From assembly GCA_963682175.1 (NCBI GenBank), contig OY821791.1:23467826-23531825 (forward strand): DNA of 64,000 bases, given 5' to 3'. Origin of the DNA: Triglochin maritima. Lineage: Eukaryota > Streptophyta > Magnoliopsida > Alismatales > Juncaginaceae. The position numbers and the translations under genes were made by a program. Every line of letters begins with the position of its first letter. Position 1 is the stretch's first letter. Positions 44,822 to 57,625 of the stretch are shown here, piece by piece. The notes beneath the pieces are model-generated. The model had not been told where the DNA came from and made no database searches. It saw only the letters and a list, made by a program, of their open reading frames with translations.

Positions 44822-46281
44822 GTAGTATCAAAGCCAGGTTCATATTTTCAATGATTGTACTATATAATTAATTTTAGTTTACCATCTACAATCGAAACAA
44901 TTCAAGTTCTATGTCTTTTTCGAGTTTTCCGATAGTTTTGTTGATTTAATTCCAATTGATTCTTTTGATAGTTTTAAATGTTTTGAAACACATCATGTGA
45001 ATGTTAGAATTAAAATTTAGACTTATGTCTAATTTATAGAATTTTCGTTTCTAATTAAATGATTATTTCATAAAGAATCGACAAAACGAAAAAGGCATAT
45101 GTTTATCTTTCTTTAAATTTTTATTTTTGGAAATTGAATAAACAACGGTTCAAATATTTTATGTTTTGAACTGTGGATGCATAAAATCATTTTTAATGGA
45201 TTTCAAATGATTTTAGAATTGTTTGATTTAGAGATGCATGATAAACTAAATCGAGTAATATATAGTATATGTACATGCGTTGCTCGAGTTCTCTAATGCA
45301 GGGATATGTGAGTTTATATGTTCGGAAGAAGACATGTGTCAATGAATGAATGAATGTGTATGTTATTATTATTCAATCACAGGGGCTTATGTATATGTAA
45401 AAGCCAAATTTCTATTTCCATGTATATGCATGCATATGAGAGGATTTTTACATAGGACTTGCACTAGACAATTTTCAAATTGAGAGATGCATGTTTATAT
45501 TTTTGCAATATCAACATCCATGGTGCAAGAGGAAGAAGCTGAAGAAGCACAAGGATCAAGGAACATATAAACTCACACAATGTGTGTGTGAATGAATTTA
45601 TTTATGTTTGTGTACTTGATATATATGTGATTGCATGGATGAATGGTAGGATGTGTATAGATGATAAATATGCATGATCACCTAAATTCTAAAATCACAT
45701 ATTAATGTTTAAATTGTCCAACCCAAAATTAAGAGTATCTTTATTTCTTATTTCATCCACTGCAGTCATCGATCGAGGGATATTCTGCTCGCCCTTAGCG
45801 GGAGATAGCTTCCTCCATCTTTGGGAATAGTGGGAGATATAAGGTTGTCTATTGTTGTGTCACGAATAGATGTACGAGGTGCGATTCACCCTTAGGGGAC
45901 ACCGAGTATATTTGTTTGTGAATACAATGGATAAACGTATCTCGTATCAAATGAAATAAGTTTTCTTAACAAGACCCGGAGCCCTAGCTCGGTTTTGAGA
46001 AACAGAATTTTTCTTACGAGGATCGGTCAAATTCCCTCTTAATTAAAACGACAAGAGTCATAAGAGTTTGAAAATGCAAATGTTGCGATATTTCGAAATG
46101 GTTATGATTAGAAAATGTTTTCTTACCTTGATTTGATAGTATATCTGATAGCCCTTAGCTAGTTTATATTATAATTGATAGGATCTTGGATTGCTGCATT
46201 TATGGACAATTTTTTTATTTACGGTATTGTTTTTTAAAACATAAAATTGACATTAAATCCCATATAATTTATTTTGTAGAA
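44822..46281 (+). other. Element F leader
   Basis: About 1.45 kb between PBS and gag with no supported ORF; A/T-rich. Some copia families have long leaders; nothing else recognised. Confidence 0.6.
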
Positions 46282-46626
46282 ATGTCGAATATTCAACCTA
46301 TTGTGCGATCTATGATTGAAAAACATCATTTGGCAAATGATGGCTCAAACTTCATAAGCTGGCAACTCAAGCTCAATATCGTGTTGAAGTTTGAGAAACT
46401 ATCTCATATTTTGGATGGTGAAATCCCAAAATTAAATGACAAGGAAACAAATAGCGAGAGAGAGGCAAATGTCAAGTGGGAAGACCAAGAGAACCAAGTT
46501 CACGGTCTAATGTTGGCCTCCATAGGTGACTCGCTTCAAACGAAATACTTGGATTCAAAATCCAAGAAGACCATGGAAGCTTTAACAAAGATGTTCATGG
46601 ATAGTGCTAGAAAAGAGCGCTATAAG
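46282..46626 (+). pseudogene. copia gag N-terminal half (element F)
   Basis: Begins MSNIQPIVRSMIEKHHLAND, then FISWQLKLNIVLKFEKLSHI (the copia gag start with Trp and FEKLSHIL-type helix) and ends ARKERY at the solo-LTR junction. The reading frame resumes exactly at 48515 (NTTIALTTCHMAEG) after removing the LTR and one TATAA. Confidence 0.85.
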
Positions 46627-48514
46627 TGAAGGGAATGTGTTCTAAAAGTTTTACTTTTAAATGTCAATTATTATGAATTGAATGAGAAATCATTTTGTTC
46701 CTTGTTTATGTTATTCGTCTTTTAGAAGTGTTAAGGAAGAGGCTCTTGGTCCTTAACCGTAGAGCTCTAAAAGATATTGGTTTACATAAAACAAAAGGTA
46801 TTCGCAATCATGGTAATTAACATGGGACATTAATTACCGAGTTAAGATTGTAGTGTTGGTCATAGATCATTGTAGCTCTACAAGTGAGTGACAACACGGG
46901 TACACAAAAGAGGAAAATAGTACTTTTGTATACTGAATTGACCTAACAAGTAAAATATTATAGAAATGTGTTTCTGTGTCATTAATATTTTACTGTGTCC
47001 TTGGTCCTTTGATATGAGACTTATATCCGATCGCTTAAGGAGTTCTTAATTAGACTAGTGTCTTAAGCTATCGATGAGTGTAGTGTAAAGGCATTAGTTG
47101 GTTAAGTACAACTTTTGTTGGAGAAGATAGCTAGTCAAAAGATTATCATTGCCCCTCTTAATTGAGTAATGATATTAATGGGCCCCTTGATAAAGCAAAG
47201 TTATAATGTGCACAATGTGCTTTGAGTTAAGTCACATATTTATAACTAGCTTAAAGAGATCAAGAAATGAATACTAATATACAAAGATGACACAATACTA
47301 CTTTGTATGTATTCTTAATATCATGAGGCAAGGGACGGACACAAGTGGTGCACTCCATCACTAATTGGATCGGGTTTTGGTTCGAGTTGAATTAAGACAT
47401 CTAGCTAATTGGGAACTATAATGTGTAGCTAGATACCACTTACAGTTTGTGATGTTAAGCTATTAATATCACTGCCAATTTAGCTTAGATCCTCCCATAG
47501 GTCACACCATAAAACTGGGAAACAAGAAGGTGATTTTATGTTCATACGATGTATCGAGTTTCGTATACATGTGGTGAATCGATAAAATCATTATGTCATG
47601 AGAATGACATATTTAGAATCATGAATTTATATATGAGATGTAAATATATCATGGGGTGTGATTGTTTGATATTACATATGATGATATATTGCATAGGATA
47701 TATAAATAAGCTATAACCCCAAAGATCGAATTTTGTTGGGAATTAATCCAAAATTCGATAAGGCAAATTAATTAATTAAATTTGCTAAAACCCCAAATAC
47801 GAATTTTGTTGGGAATTAAACCAAAATTCGATAAAGTCAAATTAATTAAATTTCCTAAAACAAAAAAAACGAATTTTGTTGGGAATTAATCCAAAATTCG
47901 ATAAAGGCATTATTGATCATGGTTTTGACTTGGTCAATTATGATTAAATTTGGATGTGGATTAATAAATTTAATATTGAGAATTGGTCTTAAGAGAGAAA
48001 AACATGGAAGAATGGGTCAATGCATAGCCCATGATGTGGAAATTAAAGGAGCCTATAAATAGGCCTAATTTCCTTCATTAAAAATAAATATATGCAAAAT
48101 TCTCTCTCTCTCTAACCACCCCAATTAATCCATCCGAAATTCCTTAGTTAATTTGAGTTTTTGGAGAGTAAAATCTCAGGAAAGAAAAAGGGGGTTATTA
48201 GCTAGATTCTAAACCCGTTTGGAGATTGATTGGCTAGCTCATTTCTCTCCAACCTTGTTTAGAGTTTGGTGAACACTCGGAGGCAATCCACCGGGCGATT
48301 CGACCGGCAACGCGACTCCGGATCTTTAAGAGGTTTTAGAGAACCTCTAGGTATGATTCTAATTGCAATTGTTTGTTTGTTCTAATGCATGTTAAATAAT
48401 TAGGACAAACAAATGCATGTCTATATGAAAATCGAAGAAAATATGAATGTTTCGATCCTATATGTTTATAAAATTTCGAAAAATATATACATACTATAGG
48501 GCACGAAATCCAAC
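46627..48514 (+). repeat. Solo LTR of the A subfamily inside F gag
   Basis: Starts TGAAGGGAATGTG and ends AATCCAAC (the expected final A is missing and one extra G precedes the start). Flanked by TATAA (46621-46625 and 48515-48519). About 1.2% different from A's 3' LTR by eye. TATA box inside the GCCTAT/ATAGGC inverted repeat at about 48052-48065. Confidence 0.93.
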
Positions 48515-49021
48515 TATAATACCACCATCGCACTCACAACGTGCCACATGGCGGAGGGAACATCAGTATCCATACATTTTCTCATCATGCACGGATACCT
48601 TGAGAAGTTGTCGAAGCTCTCTTCCCCGATGCCCGATGACATTGAGGAACATATGATTCTTGGCTCTCTAGCCCCGTCCTACAAGGACTTCATTATGCAC
48701 TATCATGTGCGTGAGAAAGGGGTGAGTCTTGAAGAATTTCACAACACTCTCAAAACGGCTGAAGTTGACATGGGCAAGGGTCGGGACAAGCATGACCTAG
48801 CCGTCCATGGAGGGAGCCGGCCAAATTGCCCCAAGTACAAGGAAGACCTTGACAATGGAGTGATTGAACGTAAGCGCCCCAAAAAGGCCAAAGGTGTATT
48901 TGTTATTGAGATAAATTTAACCACCTTTGTCCATGATTGGGTAATTGATACTGGATCTTGTGCTCACATAATTTCTAATGTGAAGCTACTAAAGGATAGG
49001 AAGGAACTCGTAAAGAGCTAG
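48515..49021 (+). pseudogene. copia gag C-terminal half and protease (element F)
   Basis: Reads through MPDDIEEHMILGSLAPSYKD to the gag end. Compared with element A, about 55 residues are deleted in frame between AVHGGS and RPNCPKYKED, removing the first part of the zinc knuckle so only the final Cys region remains. The protease active site VIDTGSCAHII is intact (Asp codon 48947-48949). A TAG at 49019-49021 ends the frame. Confidence 0.85.
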
Positions 49022-50400
49022 ATGATTTTGAAGGTCGGAAATGGTGTGAGCGTTGCTGTGATTGCACAAGGTTCTGTGGAGCTTCAATTATCTAGTGGTT
49101 TAGATTTATGTTTAAAGAATGTTTATTATGTGCCTTCAATTAGCAAGAACATTATTTCTGTATCATGTTTGGATATGGATAATTTTAATATAAATATTTG
49201 AAATTCTTGCTTGTCTATATCGAAGAATGGTATTTTCTATGCAAATGCATTCGTGAGGAATGGTCTCTATTTGCTTGAATTGAATAATAAAGAAATCTTA
49301 AACATCAATAACAAAAGGCTTAAAACTACGCACATGAATGATACACTCTTGTGGCACTATCGTCTTGGTCACATAAATGAAAAATGCATCAAGAAATTGC
49401 AAGAAGCTAAATTTCTTGGTCAACTTGATTTTAAATCATTGGAGACGTGCGAACCTTGCCTAATGGGCAAAATGACCAAGAGGCTTTTCAAGAAGAAAGG
49501 ATCGAGAGCGAATGACTTGTTGGATTTGATACATTTCGATGTATGTGGTCCGATGAGTACTAGTGCAAGAGACGGTTTTAGGTACTTCATTATGTTCACG
49601 GATGACTATAGTCGCTATGGCTATATTTATCTAATGAGAAACAAAAATGAATCCTTTGAAAAGTTCAAGGAATTCAAGAATGAAGTAGAGAACCAACTCA
49701 ACAAGAAAATCAAGTCTCTACGAACGGATCGTGGAGGTGAGTACTTAAGTACTGAATTTGACTCATTCCTAAAGGAGTGTGGTATTGTACCACAGCTCAC
49801 CCCCTCCTGGTACATCTCAGTGGAATGGGGTATCCGAAAGGAGGAATAGGACATTACTCGACATGGTTCGATCAATGATGAGTCAAGCTGAATTGCCACT
49901 TTACTTTTGGAGTTATGCACTAGAAGTTGCGGCTTACACACTAAATAATGTTCCATCCAAATCCGTAGAGAAAACGCCTTATGAGCTATGGAGTGGTAAA
50001 ACACCCAAGCTCAATTTTCTCAAGATTTGGGGTTGTGAGGCCTACGTCAAGAGATTGATGTCAACCAAACTTTTACCAAAAGTGGATAAGTGCTTCTTCA
50101 TAGGTTATCCTCGTGAGACAAGAGGATACTACTTTTGGCATATAAGCTCCAATCGAGTGATTGTAGAGACGGATGTCGTATTTCTAGAAAAAGAATTTCT
50201 GGAAAGAATAAAAAGTAGTGGGAGTGGAGTTGTGCTTGAGCAGACTCAAGATACTCTACAAGATCGTGATATGAATGATGATATTCAAGATCATGAAGGC
50301 CCAACCGAGGTTCCTTTGGTAGTGGGAGCGTGGGTGAGAGACCTCGCAAGAAATTGTGAGAGAAACTCAATCTTCCTCACCTAGTGTACGTTCGAGAATC
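49022..50400 (+). pseudogene. copia integrase remnant (element F)
   Basis: Same frame as protease after the stop, with another stop at 49199-49201. The zinc-binding HHCC region (WHYRLGHINEKC, then CEPCLMGK) is intact. The core shows Asp in LIHFDVCGP, Asp in MFTDDYSRYGY and, after a frameshift near 49830, Glu in NGVSERRNRTLLDM. It continues through the GKTPKLNFLKIWGCEAYVKR and GYPRETRGYYFW regions. A further frameshift follows near 50350. Confidence 0.88.
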
Positions 50401-51900
50401 GAACACGAACCAATTCCACAAGAAATTGTGGAAGAAGTTCGAGAAGTACACGTAGAACCAAAAGAACTTAGAAGGTCAACGAGGGAAAGGAAGAAACCCG
50501 AAATGTATTTGGGACTTCATGAGATCATGGTACTAGATATCGATGATCCCTCGACCTTTCAAGAAGCAATGGAAAGAAAGGACTCCAAACTATGGTTCAA
50601 GGCCATGGAATCCGAAATAGAATATATGTATGATAATCAAGTATGGAACTTGGTTGACCTTCCTCAAGGGAAAAAGGCCATTCAAAATAAATGGGTTTTC
50701 AAGAGGAAGATGGGCATGGATGGGAACTTGACGACCTACAAAGCGAGGCTTGTAGCAAAAGGTTTCACTCAAGTTCAAGGAATTGACTATGATGAAACTT
50801 TTTCACCGGTTGTCATGTTCAAGTCTATTCGGATTATGCTCGCTATTGCCGCATTTCATGATTATGAGATATGGCAAATGGATGTCAAAACAGCGTTCCT
50901 TAATGGGAACTTGGAGGAGGATGTGTACATGGTACAACCTCAAGGTTTTGAACATCCAAAGAATAGCGAGAAAGTATGCAAACTTCAAAGATCCATTTAC
51001 GGATTGAATTAGGTCAAAAAGATTCACTTCGTACAAAGTAAGGAAGAGCCTTGTATATACAAGAAGGTTAGTGGGAGCCACATAGTGTTCTTGATCTTAT
51101 ATGTCCATGACATACTCCTCATGGGAAATCATATACCTTTGCTTGAGCAAACGAGAAGTTCATTGAAATCTGCATTTTCAATGAAAGATATGGGTGAGGC
51201 TCAATACATCTTGGGAATCAAGATATATAGAGAAAGATCCCGTAGACTCGTTGGCCTAAGTCAACATAGGTACATTGACAAGGTCTTGGAAAGGTTCAGC
51301 ATGAACAACTCCAAAAAGGGCAGTAAGCCAATGAGTATGGGTGTGCAACTCAAGAAGTCTCAACGTGCTGAATCACGTAAAGACTTGGAGAACATGAAAG
51401 ATATCCCATATGCTTCGGCTATAGGATCGATCATGTACGTGATGACTTACACAAGACCCGATGTCTCGTATGCTCTAACCGTGACAAGTCGTCACCAATC
51501 CAACGCAGGTCCTGAGCATTGGACTACGGTCAAAAATATTCTGAGGTACCTTGACTGGACCAAAGATAAGGTTCTTGTTTATGGAGGACAAAGGGAGTAC
51601 ATAGCCAAGGGCTATTAGGATGCGAGTTTCATGAGTGATCCCGACGATAGGAGGTCGCAATAATGATATGTCATTATTCTCGAAGGTGGAGGCATGAGTT
51701 AGCGTAGTTGGAGCAAATCACTACGGCCGACTCAACCACCAACGAAGGCAAAATAAATTAACTATGGGTGGACACAAACAGCAACATAGCTGATCCATTC
51801 ACCAAACCTTTATCCCAAGCCAAGGGCGAAATGCATTTCGAGTCCGTGGGTCTGAGGAACCATGTGGATTGGCTTGATAAGTGATTAGAGAGGGTTACCC
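50356..51900 (+). pseudogene. copia reverse transcriptase and RNase H remnant (element F)
   Basis: RT begins near LVDLPQGKKAIQNKWVFKRK, with QMDVKTAFLNGNLEED carrying the first catalytic Asp. A stop at 51010-51012 sits where about 15 residues present in A (QASRSWNKRFDEEVK) are deleted. The YVDD box is YVHD (His codon 51105-51107), so one catalytic Asp is lost; A keeps YVDD. RNase H follows (TRPDVSYALTVTSRHQSNA) with a stop at 51618 and ends near VDTNSNIADPFTKPL. Confidence 0.88.
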
Positions 51901-51965
51901 TAGTTATTATTGTTTTATACATTGAGAATGTATGTGAGAGAAAACTTTGATAACAAGTGGAAGAT

Positions 51966-54151
51966 TGAAAGGAATGTGTTCTAAAAGTTTTTCTTTTATA
52001 TGTCAATTATTATGAATTGAATGTGCAAGCATTTTGTTCCTTGATTATGGTATTCGTCTTTTGGAAGTGTTAAGGAAGAGACGCTTGGTCCTTAACCGTA
52101 GAGCTCTAAAAGATAATGGTTTACATAAATCAAAAGTTATTCACAATCATGGTAATTAATATGGAACATTAATTACCGAGATAAGATTGTCGTGTTGGTC
52201 ATCGATTGTTGTAGCTCTACAAATAATTGACGACACGAGTATATAAAAGAGGAAAAGATTACTTTTATATATTGAATAGACCTAACAAATAAAACATTAT
52301 GGAATTGTGTTTCGTGTCATTAATGTTTTTACTGTGTCTTGGATCCTAAGATATGAGACTTATATCTTTTCACTCAAGAAGTGCTTAATTTGATTATTGT
52401 CAAAAGCTATCAATGAGAGTAGTGACAAAGGCAAATAGTTGGTTGAGCATGACTTGTGACGGAAAAGATAGCTAGTCAAACGATTATCATTGCCGCTCTT
52501 AATTGAGTGATGATATTAGTGATATTAGTGGGGCCCTTGATAAAGAAAAATTATAATGTGCACAATGTAACTTGAGTTAAGTTACATAGTTATAATTAGC
52601 TTAGAGAGATCAAGAAATGAATATAATACAAAGATGACACATTTCTACTTTGTATATATTCTTAATATCATGAGGCAAGGGGCGGACACAAGTGGTGCAC
52701 CTACATCACTAAATGGATCGTGTTTTGATTCGGGTGGAACAAAGACATCTATGCTAATTGGGTAACTATAATGTGTAGCTAGATACCCTTATAGTTTGAG
52801 ATATTAATTGTTTAATATCGCTGCCAATTTGGCTTAGATCCTCCTGTAGGTCACACCACAAAACTGGGAAACAAGAGGGTTGATTTTAAGTTCATATGAT
52901 GTGTCGCGTTTCATGTGAAAATAGGACACATGTGGTGAATGAATAAAATCAATATGTCATGAGAATTGACATAACTAGAATCATAATAAATTCATATGAG
53001 GTGTATATATTATGGGCTGTAATAATTTAATATTACATAGGATAATATATTACATAATATGTGAATTTTCTAAAAAAACCAAAAGATCAAATTTTGTTGG
53101 AAATAAATCCAAAATTGGACAAAGGCAAAATCGGGGTCAAACACGGTGAACCGTTCATGGTTCGGTCGACCTGGGTATCTTCGGATCGGTTAACAGAATA
53201 GGGAACCGGTAATAGCAATTGGTTGACCGAAATTGTCTGGAGTGTCTGGACAATCGGGTTTGGTTAACCGAGTGTGCACGGTCAACCGAGAAGTAGTATT
53301 TTCGGTAGACCGAATGTGACACGGTCATCCGATGACTATGTCCTAGGAGTGATTCTGGTGGGTCAACGGTAGATCGAGTAAAAGACGTGCTTCGTCCGAA
53401 TTCTTCCAGGGAATTTTTCTCATACGGATTCGGTTGACCGTCTAGCTCACGGTGCACCGAACATGTGTTATAACCGAACGGTTCGGTTGACCAAGTTATA
53501 TTCGGTCCACCAAACAAGAACGATTCTGCCTGAATTATTAAGATATTAATTAAATCATGGGTGGATTAATTCCAGATTTAATTAAAATGTTTTTTGTGGG
53601 TGCTTATGTGGAAATTAGAAATTAATTTTAAGAGAGAATAAGCAAGAGATCATGGCTAAAGAATAGCTCTTGATAAGGATGTTTTGGGAGACTATAAAAG
53701 GACCCCTACTCCTACTTGTTTAATACTAATGCAAAAATCTTTCTCTCATTAATCTCTCCCTAATCACCACGAAAATCTCTTAGTAAATTTAAGTTTTAGA
53801 GATAAGAATCTTAGGATCTTAAAGAGGGGTTATTAGCTAGATTCTAAACCTTGATAGAGATTGATTGGCTAGCTCATTTCTCTCTAATCTTGTTTAGAGT
53901 TTGATGAACACTCGGAGGCAATTCCGTGGACGATTCAACGGGCAACGCGACTCCGGATCTTCAAAAAGGTTTTAGAGAACCTTTAGGTATGATTCTACCT
54001 TTGTGGTTTATTTTAATAAATGTAGGGTTGCATGTTATTAGAATAAACACAAAGTAATGTACATAGAAATTGTTGAAAATATGAAAACGATCTTGTATGT
54101 TGTATTAGAAATTTTAAAATATATACATACATAGGGACACGAAATCCTACA
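51966..54151 (+). repeat. 3' LTR of element F
   Basis: 2186 bp, TGAAAGG...CCTACA, after the tract AAGTGGAAGAT. It keeps the 575-bp block missing from the 5' LTR, which includes many CGGTTGACCG/GGTCGACC-like motifs (53150-53510). TATA box ACTATAAAAG at 53691-53700. Confidence 0.92.
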
Positions 54152-54156
54152 AAAAC

Positions 54157-55609
54157 TGCCTGTTATTTTCAGTTGAAGGTATCATTAGTTTGTGATAGAC
54201 CGATTACATTTACCCTGGACTAAACCCTTATGTTGGTCGACCGACCCCTGACCTGGTTCGACCGATGACTTAATTTTTATCTCCATAGGTTCAACCTTTG
54301 CGTAAAGTGGTTCGAACATGTTCTTATTGTTAAGGAAATGGTCGACCATTGTGGGACAGAATTGCTGAACTTCAATTTCTAATTTTTGTATCTTACACAC
54401 AACTTATCCAATTCTTCCCCAATGGCTATATCTCTTTAGGAGCATATAAATAGAGGTTCATACACCTTATTTACACAACTTTCATAGTTCCAATTGCTAC
54501 ATACACTAGACAAACCTCTCCCAATCTTCAAATCCTCAATCCTACACTCAGGAGTCTAAACTTCACACCTTTGATCAATTCCACATCTTAGTCAAACTAT
54601 TCTCAAGTTAGAGAGTGTTTGATCTACTCAACTCAGTTGTCAAAGAAGCAAAGGTCTTGGTGAAAGCCTGAGGCATCTTGTAAATGTTTTTTGTGAAATC
54701 CCGAAGCATCCCTCTCGGGTTGTGAGAGGAGGAAATCGAGCTCAGCGAGGGTTGTTCACGAGTTTGTTGTGTAAAGGCTTGATCTCGGCCAGGAACGAGA
54801 TTGGATAGTGAAGACGTAAGCGGTGCTTGCGCAGTCAAACCGATCTTGCAAGAGAAGAACTAGGCGGGTGTCCAAAACTCCATAAAATTGGCTGCGTATA
54901 TTGTGGTTTGCTTGTTTCTCTACTTGTCTTTTAATTGTTGTTTCTGCTACATATTTAGTAGAGATTAAGCGAAAATGATTATATTAATTAGGGTCATATT
55001 GATCCTACACCACACCACCCCCGACCACCCCTGTCCCCTCACCACCACCACCACGTCCACCATCACCTCCACACGTCCCCCACCTCCACACATCTCCATC
55101 TCCATCACCACCACCACCACCCAACTCCACCTCCGTCACCACCACTAATTAACTTTTTACTGATCAATTAATACATTCTCCATGCATTTTTTGTATGATT
55201 TAGTGTTGTATGATTACTGATTATTCAGTTTTTCAGCCTCAAAGGTTATAACATTTCTGAATTTTATTGAAAGATTTGAAGACGTTTGACTAATCCAAAG
55301 AATTTGTATATCTTTTTACAATAAACCTTTTGATTAGTCCATGTTTAACCTCATATCAAGTTGTTCTTTCAAAAAAGCTCAAGTTTGAATTCTACTGCCT
55401 ATTGAACAACAAAATGATGAGAGATATGTATTTCGAAGTGTTTTTAAACCTCAACCAGATTTGGATTCGGTTCAGTTTTTAAAACAGAGCTTATAACTCA
55501 AAACCTAGTACAATCCCTAAGCACCATTGGTCAAGACTTCTTTTGGCTCAAGCCTTTTTAAACAGGCAAGGTTTGTCGTCATTACACCCGGGATCGAGGA
55601 ACACCCTCG
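54157..55609. other. Spacer between F and E, no gene
   Basis: Continuation of the spacer at 42490-43090. GGTCGACC motifs occur at 54235-54350. A TATA-like CATATAAATAGAGG near 54443 and sequence up to about 54990 suggest an old LTR end. A CCACCA-rich low-complexity tract spans 55009-55145. ORFs here are short and unrecognised. Confidence 0.5.
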
Positions 55610-56039
55610 CCAACTATTATATCCTAACCTTACTTATTGTTCTTAATTGTGCTTAGGGGAGGATTAGTGATGGATTGAGATGGACGGCTGAGATCGAGTG
55701 GGAGAAAAGTATATACAGGTTGGTCTTACTCTCTCTCCCTCACTCTCTCTCGCGTTCTCTTCTCTCTCACTCACTCTCTCTCTAGACTCGTCTCTCTCTC
55801 TCTCGACAACAAGTGGAGGTCGGCGTTGTGTGGCGATCGGAGAGCTTGAGTGTTATTGTGGATTCGCCGGAGGAGCGAGGATCGTTGTTGCGTGAGGTTT
55901 CGCGAGGAGGCGCTCGCCGTTGTTTCTTCCAAGGCTTTTTCAAGCCTTAAGGTATGTCAAACTTGCTTTCAAGCTCACCTAGTGTTAGTGTGGGAGTGAG
56001 AGCGGTCGACGGTAGGCCGTTTCGGCTCGTCGGACCTGC

Positions 56040-56580
56040 ACAGCAGCATCTGAACTATAAACGGTCGACCGGTGTTTTGGTTCGGTCGACCGGTTATAGT
56101 GTATTTGGGGCAAAATCCCTCACACCAGTCGAACGATGCCCTTTTGGGCGGTCGACCGGTTGTGCAATTTTCGCGAGAGAAAACGTCCTGTGTATTTTCG
56201 GTCGAACGGGACCCCCTTGCCGATCGACCGAAAGTACTGTTGTATGTCGGTTGGGCCGTTGACCAACCAAACGGTCGACCGCCTGTTTGACTCGTTCGAC
56301 CGACGTTTAAGTTAACTTAATGGTTGGTCGACCGGAAGTGTGGCTTCGGTCGACTGTGAAGTGCGGACTCTGGGAGAGTTCTTCTGGTTGTTTTCGGTCG
56401 ACCGATAGGGTTCGGTTGTTCGACCGTTTTACTGTTGGTTGCGAAAATGGATTTCTACTGGTACTTTTCGGTCGACCGGGACCCCTTTGTCGGTCGACCG
56501 TTTGGCGGGTTTTTCGGTTGGGCCAGTCCTCTGGGTGAGGATCGGTCGACCGGAAGCCACGTTTTGTTCGACCGTTTTGC
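56040..56580. repeat. CGGTCGACCG palindrome cluster in E LTR
   Basis: More than a dozen exact or one-off copies of the 10-bp palindrome, irregularly spaced at 20-60 bp. The cluster is repeated in the 3' LTR at 62530-63040. Confidence 0.85.
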
Positions 56581-56714
56581 ACTGTTTTTGTGTGTGTGTT
56601 GCTATTGATTGGCTAGAAGGCAATGGGTCTGCCGGCTCTTTTGGGGCGACGGAGGACATGCCGGTCCTATAGCGATTAGTAGTGACACGTGGAGGGGGAT
56701 TGTCATAATTGTCG

Positions 56715-56993
56715 CCGTGGCTCCGGCAGTTGAAGCAAAGTCGTGGCTCCGGCGAATGAGGCATGTTTTACTAGTCGTCGTGGCTCCGGCAATTGATGCA
56801 AAACTGTGGCTCCGGTAACACTGAGGCAAAGTCGTGGCTCCGGCGAATGATGCAAAACCGTGGCTCCGGTAACACTGAGGCAAAGTCGTGGCTCCGGCGA
56901 ATGATGCAAAATCGTGGCTCCGGTAACACTGAGGCAAAGCCGTGGCTCCGGCGAATGATGCAAAACCGTGGCTCCGGTAACACTGAGGCAATG
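56715..56993. repeat. 54-bp minisatellite in E LTR
   Basis: Unit contains GTGGCTCCGGCGAATGATGC and GTGGCTCCGGTAACACTGAG, itself a 27-bp near-duplication. There are four TAACACTGAGGC marks in the 5' LTR and three in the 3' LTR (63206-63410), so the LTRs differ by about one unit. Confidence 0.88.
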
Positions 56994-57513
56994 AGGGGGT
57001 TGTTTGGCCGTGTTTTGGACCGGCGGTGCCTTCTGTGCACGAGTGTTGGGGGGTTGGGGTGAGAGGACCCTTGAGACCCGGGTTGTTGTTGGCTATGGCC
57101 GGGAGAGAGGTCCCGGGAACTTAGCGAGTGCTTCAGTTGTGATATTTAGTTGTTTTCCTCGCATTTTCATTACTGTCCATATATGTGTTAGGGTTTGGCA
57201 TACTGGGTTTCCTCCTGGAAACTCAGGCATTTATTGTCTGCTTTCAGGCCGAGAGCGACGTTAGGTGGGTGGTGACGGCGGAGGGAGCGCTCGAGACCTG
57301 ATCCTACTTCTCTATATATTTTGAGGTGGTGGTGATTACTTGTGTATATTTTATGTGTATGATCTTTTGATGTAATCACATTCTTTTGTAAACTCGTTCA
57401 CACATATATATTCTATGTTGGTACACCGGTGTGTGTATTTCTTTTCGTGATGTCCTCGTTGATTGTATGATTTAAATTTGAAATTTTCCGCTGTGTTTGA
57501 GGACGTTACAACT

Positions 57514-57525
57514 TGGTATCAGAGC
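57514..57525 (+). other. Primer-binding site of E, tRNA-iMet
   Basis: TGGTATCAGAGC, exact match to the complement of the initiator tRNA-Met 3' end, three bases after the 5' LTR. Confidence 0.93.
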
Positions 57526-57625
57526 GGTCAGTTTCAGTGTCTTCGTCCAATGGAACCACCCTTAGAGTTGTGTCGATCATACATGCATTGTTCTCATTCA
57601 TGTTTTGTGTCTCCTGTGTGTGTAG

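Larger units (their letters stand above)
43096..54151 (+). mobile_element. Copia element F, with a solo LTR in its gag
   Basis: Bounded by a perfect target duplication AAAAC (43091-43095 and 54152-54156). It has two LTRs, a PBS (about 44823-44834, TAGTATCAAAGC, two mismatches from TGGTATCAGAGC), gag from 46282, pol to about 51890, and a polypurine tract before 51966. The polyprotein has several stops and frameshifts. LTRs differ by roughly 3% outside a 575-bp indel. Confidence 0.94.
55615..57510 (+). repeat. 5' LTR of element E
   Basis: 1896 bp. It starts TATTATATCC (the 3' LTR has TGTTATATGC). A TATA-like GTATATACAGG at about 55708 is weaker than GTATATAAAGG in the 3' LTR. Then come a CT-rich microsatellite (55730-55805), a cluster of CGGTCGACCG palindromes (56000-56580) and a 54-bp minisatellite (56715-56993). 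Ends GACGTTACA. Confidence 0.93.

Noticed and set aside
55009..55145. Proline/histidine-rich coding exon
   Set aside because: A CCACCA low-complexity tract open in several frames, with no flanking coding sequence.
56600..57062. Long ORFs on both strands across the E LTR repeat (also 63152-63492)
   Set aside because: They arise because the 54-bp unit is divisible by three and lacks stops; they lie in an LTR and are periodic peptides without gene features.
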